A DNA stretch of 64,000 nt from Clostridium sp. 1001275B_160808_H3 (GTDB lineage: Bacteria; Bacillota; Clostridia; Clostridiales; Clostridiaceae). Of the stretch, positions 1-8,609 are shown one piece after another. The stretch is taken from contig NZ_JADNAT010000017.1 of the NCBI RefSeq assembly GCF_015550425.1, positions 12,415-76,414 of the forward strand. The letters are read 5' to 3'. Position 1 is the stretch's first letter. The number at the start of each line of letters is the position of its first letter. Below the pieces are notes generated by a model. That model had not been told where the DNA came from, searched no databases, and saw only the letters and a list, made by a program, of their open reading frames with translations. The position numbers and the translations under genes were made by a program.

Positions 1-642
1 CTTGCAATATACCCTATGCTTATTAAAAGATTTATTGAAGAAAATAGAAACTTATTTAAGTCAGGGGCAATAGTTACTGATACTACAGGAATAAAAAAGC
101 TTTTTATTGATGACATATTAAATATATTACCTTCAGATATAGATTTTATATTTGGACATCCTATGGCTGGGAGAGAAAAGAGAGGTATTGATTATGCATC
201 TAAGGAAGTTTTTAAAGGGGCAAATTATTTAATAACTGTAACTGATAAAAATAAAGAAGAAAATCTAAAGGTTCTAGAGGATATTATTTACGATATGGGG
301 TTCAAAAGAATTAAAAGGATAGATCCTATATTTCATGATAAAATGATAAGTTTTACAAGTCAGCTTCCTCATGCAATAGCGGTTGCATTAATTAATAGCG
401 ATGAAGAAGGTAGAGACACAGGAAGTTTCATTGGTGATAGTTATAGAGATTTGACTAGAATTGCAAATATAAATGAAGATTTATGGAGTGAATTATTTAT
501 TGGAAATAAAGAAAATTTGATAGAATCAATAGATAATTTTATAAATGAGATAAATTATATAAAATCAGCTCTAGTTGAAAGTGATGAGAAAAGATTAAAA
601 GAATTATTTATAAAATCAAGTAAAAGAAGAGAAAAATTATAA
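1..642 (+). CDS. tyrA: Prephenate dehydrogenase, C-terminal part (gene cut by window start)
   Basis: Converts prephenate to 4-hydroxyphenylpyruvate with NAD(P)+ in tyrosine synthesis. The reading frame is already open at base 1 (residues LAIYP precede the first Met), so the N-terminal Rossmann half lies upstream. Visible family features are GHPMAGREKRGIDYA, the substrate-binding segment TSQLPHAIA and the helical C-terminal domain with FIGDSYRDLTRIA. It ends in a perfect-context hairpin shared with the convergent HD-GYP gene. No ACT domain follows, so this is the short form. The family call is secure; TyrA is preferred to arogenate dehydrogenase only by convention. Confidence 0.88.
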   Translation, partial: LAIYPMLIKRFIEENRNLFKSGAIVTDTTGIKKLFIDDILNILPSDIDFIFGHPMAGREKRGIDYASKEVFKGANYLITVTDKNKEENLKVLEDIIYDMGFKRIKRIDPIFHDKMISFTSQLPHAIAVALINSDEEGRDTGSFIGDSYRDLTRIANINEDLWSELFIGNKENLIESIDNFINEINYIKSALVESDEKRLKELFIKSSKRREKL

Positions 643-680
643 AAATTAAGCTGCTTCCATAATTAGAAGTAGCTTAATTT
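643..680. terminator. Bidirectional terminator between tyrA and the HD-GYP gene
   Basis: A 15-bp stem (AAATTAAGCTGCTTC at 643-657 with GAAGTAGCTTAATTT at 666-680, one G-T pair) has an A-run on one side and a T-run on the other. It sits exactly between two convergent stop codons. Confidence 0.85.
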
Positions 681-1727
681 TTATAATATTTTTTCAATAT
701 AAAGGTCAGTAGTTTTACTTAAGTCAATGAATTCGTCTTCACATAGTAAAAGTGGAGATGAAATGTTATTTAAGTTCATTTGAATTATTTTACACTTACT
801 TTTATTATTTAGTAATACATTTTGTCCTATATAAAAGTTTGCCATTCCTTCTAAAAATGTACAACATAGGCTATAGTCTAGTTTTGTTAGACTTTCATCT
901 TTTATGATCTTTAATGATTCTAGTGGCTTTTTTCTTTGCTTATATATTCTATTTGAGTTAATTGCATCAAAAGTATCAGCTATTGCTATAATTTTAGCAA
1001 AATCATGAATTTGATTTCCTTTAAGTCCAAGTGGATATCCAGTTCCATCACATCTTTCATGATGCATTAAAACTGCATAAAGTACTGATTGACTTATAAA
1101 TGGAATTTGCTTTATTTCATTATAAGCAATAGTAGGGTGAGTTTTTATTATTTCAAAATCTTTTTTAGAAAGAGGATCTTTTTTTCTTATTATATCTTCA
1201 TCTAATTTTGTTTTACCAAAGTCATGTAATAAAGATGCATAAATAAGTGAATGAAGTTTATTATCAGTTAATCCGTGCCATTTTCCAAGTAAATAACTTA
1301 ATGAAGCCACATTTACAGAGTGTCTATAGATACAATCTTCATCGCTACCATGTAGAACAATATTTTTTAAAACACTACTGCTAAGTTTAAGTTCCTGAGA
1401 TAACTTTTTTGCGTATTCGTTTATTTCATTTGTATTTGATGCTTGAAGAGTTTTAGCATTATCAAATATTAGCTTAACATCTATAGAAATATTACTAAGG
1501 GTTTTTTCAGCTTTTTTTAAAGCAATTGTTTCTTTTGAATTATCTTGATCATTAGTATATATTTCAACAGTGTCAAAAGCACAAATAGAATTTAGTTTAT
1601 CTAACATTTGTTGATTAATTGTTATTCCTTCGCCAACAAGAACAGTTCCATTAGATACTATCTCACTAGCTATGACCATGCCTGTTTTTAAATCTCTCAC
1701 ATTTATAAATTTCTTTCTGCTACTCAT
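681..1727 (-). CDS. HD-GYP domain protein, probable cyclic-di-GMP phosphodiesterase
   Basis: The 348-residue protein has an N-terminal ~60-residue segment typical of clostridial HD-GYP proteins (LKTGMVIASEI...GTVLVGEGITI). The HD-GYP domain covers roughly residues 115-300, with the metal ligands HDFGK, the motif HHERCDGTGYP and IAIADTFDAI. HD-GYP enzymes hydrolyse c-di-GMP to pGpG or GMP; here that is inferred from the intact HD and GYP signatures. No membrane segment is visible, so it is probably cytosolic. The start has GAGAGG about 8 nt upstream. No c-di-GMP riboswitch was recognised next to it. Confidence 0.85.
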   Translation of the reverse strand: MSSRKKFINVRDLKTGMVIASEIVSNGTVLVGEGITINQQMLDKLNSICAFDTVEIYTNDQDNSKETIALKKAEKTLSNISIDVKLIFDNAKTLQASNTNEINEYAKKLSQELKLSSSVLKNIVLHGSDEDCIYRHSVNVASLSYLLGKWHGLTDNKLHSLIYASLLHDFGKTKLDEDIIRKKDPLSKKDFEIIKTHPTIAYNEIKQIPFISQSVLYAVLMHHERCDGTGYPLGLKGNQIHDFAKIIAIADTFDAINSNRIYKQRKKPLESLKIIKDESLTKLDYSLCCTFLEGMANFYIGQNVLLNNKSKCKIIQMNLNNISSPLLLCEDEFIDLSKTTDLYIEKIL

Positions 1728-1960
1728 TAAACTAACCTCTCATAATAAAATTTTATATGGCAATTACATCTAATACAGTTTTATACATTTAATACAAAAT
1801 TATGGTTACATGTTATATTTCGGACACCGATACTGAAATATTATACTTATTACAAAAATTTGTCTAAATATACAATATAGATATATGACCATTTTGAATA
1901 AATAACTATAATATAGTAATTTAAATAGTGGAATAAGTTACTTTGTTTCTATTTTCATTA

Positions 1961-1969
1961 TGATATAAT
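1961..1969 (+). promoter_or_regulatory. Extended -10 promoter for the CYTH gene
   Basis: TGATATAAT is an extended -10 (TGn plus TATAAT) 34 nt before the CYTH start. The -35 region is weak. In the rest of the 275-nt intergenic stretch 1728-2002 I see no other feature. Confidence 0.5.
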
Positions 1970-2002
1970 ATTTTATATGATTTTTAGAGGGAGTGTATTT
2001 AG

Positions 2003-2563
2003 ATGAAAGAATTAGAAACTAGAATAATTGATATAGATGTTGATAGTATAAGAGAAAAGCTTAAATTATTAGGAGCTGAAAAAGTAAAAGAAGAATATCA
2101 AACAAATAATATATATGATTTTGAAGATAATAGACTATTAAATGTAAAAGGATATGCAAGAATAAGAATAACAGATGATAGAATGTCAAATAAAGAAGTA
2201 GTGTATATGACTACAAAAAAAATGTTAAGCCAAGAAACGTTTAAAGTTATGGAAGAAAATGAAACTATAGTTGAAGATAAAATAGCTGCAGAAAAAATAT
2301 TTTTATCTTTAGGATTGAATTTAAAGCAATCTATCAAAAAATATAGAGAAAGCTATAAATTAAATGAATCTTTAGTAGAAATAGACATAAATGATAAAAG
2401 CTTTTGTCCATTTCCGTATTTAGAAATAGAAACTACGTCAGAAGAAAAATTAGAAGAAATACTAGAACTACTTGGTTATACAATAAATGACACAACATCA
2501 AAAACAATTTATGAAATATTAGAGGAAAAAGGCATAACATCAAAGAATGGAAAAGGACTTTAA
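2003..2563 (+). CDS. CYTH-domain protein (class IV adenylate cyclase / triphosphatase type)
   Basis: The 186-residue protein is a single CYTH (triphosphate tunnel) domain. Charged residues expected to line the tunnel are visible: ELETR at the N-terminus, ARIRI near residue 52, KKYRESY near 113, LVEIDIND near 124 and LEIETT near 139. Such proteins bind a triphosphate substrate and divalent metal. Members are annotated as class IV adenylate cyclase or inorganic/thiamine triphosphatase, and sequence alone does not say which. The RBS GAGGGAG lies 10 nt before ATG. It is monocistronic. Confidence 0.8.
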   Translation: MKELETRIIDIDVDSIREKLKLLGAEKVKEEYQTNNIYDFEDNRLLNVKGYARIRITDDRMSNKEVVYMTTKKMLSQETFKVMEENETIVEDKIAAEKIFLSLGLNLKQSIKKYRESYKLNESLVEIDINDKSFCPFPYLEIETTSEEKLEEILELLGYTINDTTSKTIYEILEEKGITSKNGKGL

Positions 2564-2665
2564 AATTAAGATAATAATGTAGTATTTTGTATTTATCTGT
2601 AACAAAAGTTGAGCCTCTTTAGTAAATTATAATTAAGGAATCTAAATACTAAGGAGGATATATAT

Positions 2666-3481
2666 ATGGACTGGTTTAGTGAACTTAATCCAGTTATTCA
2701 AGGATTATTTGCAACTTTATTTACTTGGTTTATTACAGCTTTAGGAGCATCATTGGTTTTTTTCTTTAAAAAAGTAGATAAGAAAGTTTTAAATACAATG
2801 TTAGGGTTTGGTGCTGGAGTAATGATGGCTGCTAGTTTTTGGTCTTTATTAAATCCAGCAATAGAACTATGTAATGAACTTGGATATAGTGGATTTGTTA
2901 TTCCATCACTGGGATTTCTTTTAGGGGGACTATTCTTAATTTTTGCTGATAAATTGATGGATTCATATTCTTATGGTGTAATTACCAACAAAGGAGAGGA
3001 AGATTTACCTAAAACAAGCAAATACAAAAAAAGTATACTTCTAGTTCTGGCAGTAACGCTTCATAATATTCCAGAAGGTTTAGCAGTGGGTGTTGCATTT
3101 GGTGGTGTTGCAGTTGGAATACCAGGAACATCATTAATAGCAGCAATGACTTTAGCCTTAGGAATAGGACTACAAAACTTTCCAGAGGGAGCTGCTGTAT
3201 CTTTACCATTAAGAAGAGACGGTATATCAAGATCAAAAAGCTTTTTATATGGTCAAGCGTCAGGTTTAGTAGAACCAATAGCGGGTGTAATTGGAGTAAT
3301 AGCTGCATTATCAGTTAGAAGCATACTACCATTTTTATTATCATTTTCAGCAGGAGCCATGATTGCTGTTATAGGTGCAGAGTTATTACCAGAAGCATCA
3401 ATGGAGAATAAAAAACTAACAACATTGGGTTTAATATTTGGCTTTATAGTCATGATGGTTTTAGATGTTGCTTTAGGATAA
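2666..3481 (+). CDS. ZIP family metal transporter
   Basis: A 271-residue integral membrane protein with about eight hydrophobic segments. Two metal-site helices are clear: HNIPEGLAVGVAFG (residues ~131-144) and LQNFPEGAAVSLPLRRDG (~168-185). The HNxPEG/QNxPEG pair is the ZIP signature (GufA/ZupT-like subgroup). It probably imports zinc or a related divalent cation; the metal is not fixed by sequence. The RBS AAGGAGG precedes ATG, and a strong terminator follows. No metal-responsive riboswitch was recognised in the 100-nt leader. Confidence 0.88.
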   Translation: MDWFSELNPVIQGLFATLFTWFITALGASLVFFFKKVDKKVLNTMLGFGAGVMMAASFWSLLNPAIELCNELGYSGFVIPSLGFLLGGLFLIFADKLMDSYSYGVITNKGEEDLPKTSKYKKSILLVLAVTLHNIPEGLAVGVAFGGVAVGIPGTSLIAAMTLALGIGLQNFPEGAAVSLPLRRDGISRSKSFLYGQASGLVEPIAGVIGVIAALSVRSILPFLLSFSAGAMIAVIGAELLPEASMENKKLTTLGLIFGFIVMMVLDVALG

Positions 3482-3567
3482 TATAAGTAATGATGGAATT
3501 TAAAAGATTATAAAGAAGAAATTCTGTCTAAAAATTTAGACTAGGCTAAAATTGTTAGACAAAATTA

Positions 3568-3596
3568 AAAGGTAGAAAGAAAATCTTTCTACCTTT
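3568..3596. terminator. Bidirectional terminator between ZIP and fba
   Basis: A perfect 13-bp stem (AAAGGTAGAAAGA at 3568-3580 with its complement at 3584-3596) and a 3-nt loop lie between convergent genes. Confidence 0.88.
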
Positions 3597-3609
3597 ATAT
3601 TTAATAGAA

Positions 3610-4473
3610 TTATGCTTTGTTAACTGATCCGAATAATTCCATTTTTTCTTTAACTGTAGCTTTTATAGCTTCAAATCCTGGAGCTAAAAGCTTTCTTGGG
3701 TCAAAGCCTTTTCCTTGAAGGTCTTTTCCAGCTTCAATATACTTTCTAGTACCTTCAGCAAATGCTAATTGACACTCAGTGTTAACGTTGATCTTAGCAA
3801 CACCTAAAGAAATAGCTTTCTTAATCATTTCTTCTGGAATTCCAGTACCACCATGTAATACTAGAGGAACATTGTTTGTAACATTGCTTATAGCTTCTAA
3901 AGCATCAAAGCTTAATCCCTTCCAGTTTTCAGGATATTGTCCGTGGATGTTACCAATACCAGCAGCTAACATAGTTACTCCTAAGTCAGCAATTGCTTTA
4001 CATTCAGCAGCATCAGCAATTTCGCCTGCACCTACAACTCCATCTTCTTCTCCACCGATTGAACCAACTTCTGCTTCTAAAGAAAGTCCTTTTTCAGAAG
4101 TTAATCTAACCATTTCCTTTGTCTTAGCTATGTTTTCATCGATTGGATAGTGAGATCCATCAAACATTATTGATGAGAATCCAGCTTCCATAGCTTTTAA
4201 AGCTCCTTCATAGCTACCGTGATCTAGGTGAATTGCAACAGGGACAGTGATGTTTAACTCTTCCATCATGCCATTTACCATTCCAACTATAGTCTTGAAA
4301 CCACACATGTATTTAGCAGCTCCTTCTGAAACTCCTAATATAACAGGTGAATTATTTTCTTGAGCAGTTTGTAAAATAGCTTTAGTCCATTCTAAGTTGT
4401 TAATATTGAATTGACCTACAGCGTATTTTCCCGCTTTAGCCTTGTTTAACATTTCTTGTGCTGAAACTAACAT
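3610..4473 (-). CDS. fba: Class II fructose-1,6-bisphosphate aldolase
   Basis: Cleaves fructose-1,6-bisphosphate to DHAP and glyceraldehyde-3-phosphate in glycolysis, using Zn2+. At 287 residues it has the zinc-ligand segments HLDHGS (residues ~81-86) and NIHGQYP, the phosphate loop HGGTGIP, and NVNTECQLA. I place the start at MLVSAQEM (4473), which has GGAGG 7 nt upstream. The longer open frame to 4584 runs through the promoter and carries a non-conserved N-terminus. It is monocistronic. Confidence 0.95.
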   Translation of the reverse strand: MLVSAQEMLNKAKAGKYAVGQFNINNLEWTKAILQTAQENNSPVILGVSEGAAKYMCGFKTIVGMVNGMMEELNITVPVAIHLDHGSYEGALKAMEAGFSSIMFDGSHYPIDENIAKTKEMVRLTSEKGLSLEAEVGSIGGEEDGVVGAGEIADAAECKAIADLGVTMLAAGIGNIHGQYPENWKGLSFDALEAISNVTNNVPLVLHGGTGIPEEMIKKAISLGVAKINVNTECQLAFAEGTRKYIEAGKDLQGKGFDPRKLLAPGFEAIKATVKEKMELFGSVNKA

Positions 4474-4539
4474 GGTATAAACCTCCATAATTTTAAATTT
4501 TATTACAATATAAGCTGTAAAGCTAAAATATATCAAGAA

Positions 4540-4568
4540 TATATATTCTACATATTTATTCTTGTCAA
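4540..4568 (-). promoter_or_regulatory. fba promoter
   Basis: On the minus strand TTGACA (4563-4568) and TATATA (4540-4545) are 17 nt apart, giving a leader of about 60 nt to the fba start. A perfect -35 makes this one of the strongest promoter matches in the window and supports the shorter fba start. Confidence 0.65.
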
Positions 4569-4677
4569 TAGTATTATAACCCAAAATAAATTTAATTGAA
4601 ACAAAAAAATTAGAAATTAATTTCTAGTGTATAAATATTATGGCTATTTAACTAAAATTTATTAAACCATTGTTATA

Positions 4678-4730
4678 AATTGCGACTTAAACATAATGAT
4701 ATGTATTAACTTTCCGATTTTTATATAATA
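4678..4730. repeat. Dispersed repeat R, copy 1
   Basis: Positions 4698-4729 match 8498-8529 at 30 of 32 bases (GATATGTATTAACTTTC then GATTTT then ATATAAT), and both are preceded by AAATTGCGA. Copy 1 lies between the divergent fba and HAD genes; copy 2 lies upstream of the 3D-domain gene. The core ends in a -10-like ATATAAT, so it may be a shared promoter or operator, but no good -35 is visible. Confidence 0.5.
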
Positions 4731-4832
4731 TCTAGTTATCTTAGCCTTTATATTCGCAATTTATATTAGAGGTTAAAAAATAATAAGTTTTAGTATAGAA
4801 TATATAATGAAGAAATGACTGGGGGAAGTGCA

Positions 4833-5492
4833 ATGGAAAATTTAGAACTAGTAATATTTGATATGGATGGATTAATATTTGATACAGAAAGACTTTCTTA
4901 TGAATCATGGAAGGAAGCTGCAAAGGAATTTAATATAGAATTTGATTTAAATTTGCTATATAAATTACTTGGAACTAATCATGAAAGTGTTAGAAATACT
5001 TTACATAGTGAGTTTGAAAATAAAATAAATGTTGATAATTATATAATGGAAAGAAATAATATTTATTTATCAAAAATAATGAATGGTGAAGTAGAAAAGA
5101 AGAAGGGAATAGACGAGTTATTAAAATATTTAACTGATAAAAATATAAAAAAAGCTGTTGCTACATCTTCAAATAGGGAAGTAGCTTATAGGCTTTTAAA
5201 AGAGGCTGGTATTTATGATTATTATGATTATATATTATGCGGAGATGAAGTCAAAAAATCTAAGCCAAATCCAGAGGTGTTTTTAAAAGTTGCAGAAAAG
5301 CTAGATATACCTGCAAATAAATGTATGGTACTAGAAGATTCAGAAGCAGGAACGATAGCAGCAAGTAGGGCAAGAATGATTCCAGTTATCATACCAGATT
5401 TAAAAGAGCCTAGTGAAGATATTGAAAAGTTAGCATTTAAAAAGCTAAATAATTTAGAAGAAGTAGTTAATTTAATTGAAACTTCATTTTAA
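4833..5492 (+). CDS. HAD superfamily hydrolase (beta-phosphoglucomutase-like)
   Basis: A 219-residue HAD subfamily I phosphatase or phosphomutase. Motif I is FDMDGLIFDTE near the N-terminus with a helical cap after it, motif II is ATSSNR, motif III is KKSKPNPEVF, and motif IV is LEDSEAGTIAA. The Asp-x-Asp nucleophile pair is intact. Substrate specificity cannot be read. The start is set at MENLELV because GGGGGAAG lies just upstream; the ATG six codons earlier overlaps that RBS. Confidence 0.85.
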   Translation: MENLELVIFDMDGLIFDTERLSYESWKEAAKEFNIEFDLNLLYKLLGTNHESVRNTLHSEFENKINVDNYIMERNNIYLSKIMNGEVEKKKGIDELLKYLTDKNIKKAVATSSNREVAYRLLKEAGIYDYYDYILCGDEVKKSKPNPEVFLKVAEKLDIPANKCMVLEDSEAGTIAASRARMIPVIIPDLKEPSEDIEKLAFKKLNNLEEVVNLIETSF

Positions 5493-5626
5493 TTTTGAAG
5501 GAAAATATTTTTCAATTAATAACATGAATAATTATTAATAAAATCATACTAAATAATTTATAAACTTATTTAAATAAATAGAAATGTTTTTTAGTGAATA
5601 GGAAAATTATAATTATATATTATTCT

Positions 5627-5713
5627 TATATAAGTTGCAAAAATAATAAATTTATTTAAATATTCTTTAATAAATATAATTAGATAAATATAAAAATTAT
5701 TGCAACTTATATA
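5627..5713. repeat. Perfect 14-bp inverted repeat with 59-bp spacer
   Basis: TATATAAGTTGCAA (5627-5640) is exactly inverted at 5700-5713. The spacer is almost pure A+T. It lies 38 nt before the start of the nucleoid-associated protein gene, so it may be a two-part operator or a cruciform. Its function is not known. Confidence 0.6.
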
Positions 5714-5750
5714 TCTAAATTATTTAAGAAATATTATAGGTGGTGTACTA

Positions 5751-6791
5751 ATGGAATATATAAATGATATAAATATACAAGAGGCTGTTATACATATTGT
5801 TGATTCTAATGGGGATGAAGCAATTCTAAATGAATATAACCTTGAATTAAATGAAGAGACATATAAGTTTCTGCATAGACATATAGAAAAATGTTTTAAA
5901 GATGAGGAATTAAAATATGCAGTTTTTAACCAAGAAAGAAATATAGTAAAAGAAGTAGTTCAAGATTATTTAAATGGAATAGATAACAATTTAATAGGAT
6001 TATCACAAGAGCTTGCAAGGCAATTGTTTATAATAATGAAGGCAAATGTAAATATACCTTCATGTGATTTAATAATAGTTTCATTAATTACAGATCAAGG
6101 TCCAATGATTGGTATACTTAAGATGGATTATGTTAAGAATTTTACTCACCAAGTTGGGTTTAAAGAAAATAAAATAGGAATAGATATAGTTCCACAATCA
6201 GCAGGACTTCCAGGTAGTAGTCAAAGGATACAAAAAGCAGCTTTTATTAAACCTATAAGAGAAAATCAAAGATATGATTTAATGGTTATAGATAAGCAAA
6301 GAAAAAGTAAAGAGGAAGAAGAATATGGAGCAAATTACTTTATAAGCAACTTCCTAGGATGCTCAATAATTAGTAGTGAAAGGGATATGACTAAAACATT
6401 CCTAAAAGCAGCTGAAAATTGGACTAGAAGTAATATAGTAGAAGATGCAGATAAAGCAGAGAGAATAAGGACTACTGTTAAAGCAAAGTTAAAAGAAGAA
6501 GATACTATAAATATAGATGAGCTTTCTAATGAGCTATTTAAAGAAAATCCACAAGTAAAAAATGATTTTTCAACCTTTGTAAAAAGTCATGGCTTAGAAG
6601 ATGAAGTTGCTGTAGATAAGCAATGGATTGAAAAAAAGTTAAAGAGAGTAAGACTAAAAATTGACAAAGATATAGATTTATACATAAATGAAGAAGCTTA
6701 TCATGATAATACTAGATTTGAAATACAAAGAAATGGTGATGGAAGCATCAATATGATAATAAAACATGTTATTAATTATTTAGAGAAGTAA
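5751..6791 (+). CDS. Nucleoid-associated protein (NdpA/YejK-like)
   Basis: The 346-residue cytosolic protein resembles the 37-kDa nucleoid-associated family: an N-terminal half with INIQEAVIHIVD and LARQLFIIMKANVNIPSCDLII, a central KAAFIKP...YDLMVIDKQ stretch and a charged C-terminus. Family members bind or remain with the nucleoid; their biochemical role is poorly defined. The start at MEYINDI follows AGGTGGTG at 5-nt spacing; an upstream in-frame start lacks an RBS. A long inverted repeat lies directly upstream. Confidence 0.78.
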   Translation: MEYINDINIQEAVIHIVDSNGDEAILNEYNLELNEETYKFLHRHIEKCFKDEELKYAVFNQERNIVKEVVQDYLNGIDNNLIGLSQELARQLFIIMKANVNIPSCDLIIVSLITDQGPMIGILKMDYVKNFTHQVGFKENKIGIDIVPQSAGLPGSSQRIQKAAFIKPIRENQRYDLMVIDKQRKSKEEEEYGANYFISNFLGCSIISSERDMTKTFLKAAENWTRSNIVEDADKAERIRTTVKAKLKEEDTINIDELSNELFKENPQVKNDFSTFVKSHGLEDEVAVDKQWIEKKLKRVRLKIDKDIDLYINEEAYHDNTRFEIQRNGDGSINMIIKHVINYLEK

Positions 6792-6815
6792 GAAGATTGC
6801 AAAGCAATTTATTTA

Positions 6816-7016
6816 GTTAAAAGTTAATAGTGAAAAGTTTGGGATGTTTTGCTAGTCAAAACTTAAATTCCAAGTGTTAGACAGCACTTTTAATAAAAAG
6901 GACAGTATCTAGATTTACGTAAATTTAGATACTGTCCTCTTTGCTAATATTTAGATTTTTATATTCAACATGGTTGAATTATTTTACTAATTCTTTCACT
7001 TTTCACTATTTTGTTT
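6816..7016. repeat. Intergenic inverted-repeat element, family B copy 1
   Basis: AATAGTGAAAAGT at 6826-6838 is perfectly inverted at 6998-7010. Between them lie a shorter palindrome and the strong terminator at 6899-6938. Similar AATAGTGAAA/TTTCACT ends recur near 22930 and 58515. It fills the gap between convergent genes. Confidence 0.6.
6899..6938. terminator. Bidirectional terminator
   Basis: An 18-bp near-perfect stem, AGGACAGTATCTA against TAGATACTGTCCT, closes on a small loop with a T-run on the minus-strand side. It separates the nucleoid-associated gene from the convergent 3D-domain gene. Confidence 0.85.
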
Positions 7017-7025
7017 TGCAAAATC

Positions 7026-8240
7026 CTACCATTCACCCGGATAAGCTATAATAGTAACGGTTACTGTTCTTCTACCAAATGCAATGCACTCTGCTTCAGA
7101 ATTCATATATAGGTCTATTTTATTGCCTTTAATAGCACCACCTGTATCAGAAGCTATTGCATATCCATAACCTTCAACATGAACTTTGGAGCCTAGGGGT
7201 ATTACACTTGGATCAACTGCAACTGTACTTAGTCCATTAGGATCATGTACTGGTTTAAGGCCTGTTGCAGTAAAGCCATGTCCAGTGTAAGCTGTAGCAG
7301 TCATAGAATACGATCCTAAGCTATTATTAGTATTGTTATTGCTATTGTTGTTACTACTATTGTTAGTACTAGCATCCCCCATAAAATTGGAAGTTGGCGG
7401 TGGAGTTTCACTTAAGGCTATTTTTTCATTGCCTAAAGCAATTGCAGCATTAGCTAATCCTATAACATAATCACTATTAAGCTGAGGTAACATATATTGT
7501 AATGTGTTAACTGCATCCTGAACTTCTGAAATTGATGAAGAATCTGAATTTATAATTGATAATGGATGAGAGATTAATTTCTCTTCGTTAGCTTCAATTA
7601 TATTCATTATTTCATCTTTTCTAGAATTTAAATCATCTAAAAGTTTTTGTTGTTCTTCCTTTTTCTCGCTTACTTCAATTAAGTTATTTTCAATTGATTC
7701 TTGAAGTTTTTTTAAGTCAGATTGCTTTTTTTCAATTTCTTTAGCATTTTTATCAAGAGCTTCTTTTTTTTCATTTATTTCAATAATCATTTGTTTGTCA
7801 ACTGAAATTATTTTGCTCATAGCTTGTACTCTATTAAGCATATCAAAAAGATTTTCAGAAGTTACTAAGTAAACAATCATATCTGTAGCCATATTACTTT
7901 TATACATGGAACGAACACGTCCATCAATAGTTTTTTGTGTTTCTTCAATTTCTAGCTTTGCTTCTTCAATTTTGTGGTTAATAGTAATTATTTCATTTTC
8001 TGTATCTTCAATTTTAGAATTATTTTCTGTTAATTGAGTATTTAAATTTTCTATTTCAGTATTTAACTTACTAATCTCAGTATCTAATTCTATAGTTTCG
8101 TCATCTAATTGTTCATATTTAACTTTATTCTCTTGAATAGTTTGAGTATCCGAAGAATTTGGTTCTGCTAATACGAAATTGCTATTGTTGAAAATTAATA
8201 ATAAAATCATACTTACAGATAATAAAGCTTTTTTTGTCAA
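7026..8240 (-). CDS. Secreted coiled-coil protein with C-terminal 3D domain
   Basis: 404 residues beginning with a signal peptide (MTKKALLSVSMILLLIF, cleavage likely near VLAEP). Residues ~35-230 are a long heptad-rich coiled coil, then an Asn/Ser-rich linker, then a 3D domain of about 90 residues (TATAYTGHG, VDPSVIPLGS, ASDTGGAIKGNKIDLY). The three aspartates of the 3D fold are present (AVDP, ASDTGG, KIDLY). This architecture suggests a peptidoglycan lytic or remodelling enzyme at the cell wall. The start is a TTG at 8240 with GGAGG 9 nt upstream; the ATG ten codons earlier has no RBS. Confidence 0.85.
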   Translation of the reverse strand: MTKKALLSVSMILLLIFNNSNFVLAEPNSSDTQTIQENKVKYEQLDDETIELDTEISKLNTEIENLNTQLTENNSKIEDTENEIITINHKIEEAKLEIEETQKTIDGRVRSMYKSNMATDMIVYLVTSENLFDMLNRVQAMSKIISVDKQMIIEINEKKEALDKNAKEIEKKQSDLKKLQESIENNLIEVSEKKEEQQKLLDDLNSRKDEIMNIIEANEEKLISHPLSIINSDSSSISEVQDAVNTLQYMLPQLNSDYVIGLANAAIALGNEKIALSETPPPTSNFMGDASTNNSSNNNSNNNTNNSLGSYSMTATAYTGHGFTATGLKPVHDPNGLSTVAVDPSVIPLGSKVHVEGYGYAIASDTGGAIKGNKIDLYMNSEAECIAFGRRTVTVTIIAYPGEW

Positions 8241-8481
8241 AAATATACACCTCCAATTAAAACTAAGCAAAGGCTACAATAAATTATATAGGTTGTCCAT
8301 ATAATATTCTTATGATAGTGTATATCCTACAATAAATATTGGATATTGGCAAGTTTTATGTAGATATCATGGAATAAATGGTATATAGTGAGAATTTATT
8401 ATAATATATTTTAATTTATAAAATGTTTATAAGAAAATAATTACTATTAACTTCTAATTGGATTGAAAGTAGTATATTTGC

Positions 8482-8529
8482 AAATTGCGAGTTAGGTGAT
8501 ATGTATTAACTTTCTGATTTTCATATAAT
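8482..8529. repeat. Dispersed repeat R, copy 2
   Basis: Second copy of the 32-base core described at 4678, in the same orientation, with two mismatches. It lies in the gap between the 3D-domain gene and the end of argF. I see nothing else in 8241-8563. Confidence 0.5.
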
Positions 8530-8563
8530 GTAAAATATAATTCTTAATTATAGATGTAATAAG

Positions 8564-8600
8564 AGAAGTCCAAGCGCTTAAATAAACCCATGGACTTCTT
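8564..8600 (-). terminator. Terminator of the arginine operon
   Basis: AGAAGTCCA (8564-8572) pairs with TGGACTTCT (8591-8599), directly after the argF stop. An A-run precedes it on the transcribed strand, but the T-tail is weak. Confidence 0.6.
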
Positions 8601-8609
8601 TTATTTTTA

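Noticed and set aside
1728..2002. c-di-GMP riboswitch near the HD-GYP gene
   Set aside because: No conserved c-di-GMP aptamer words were seen on either strand.
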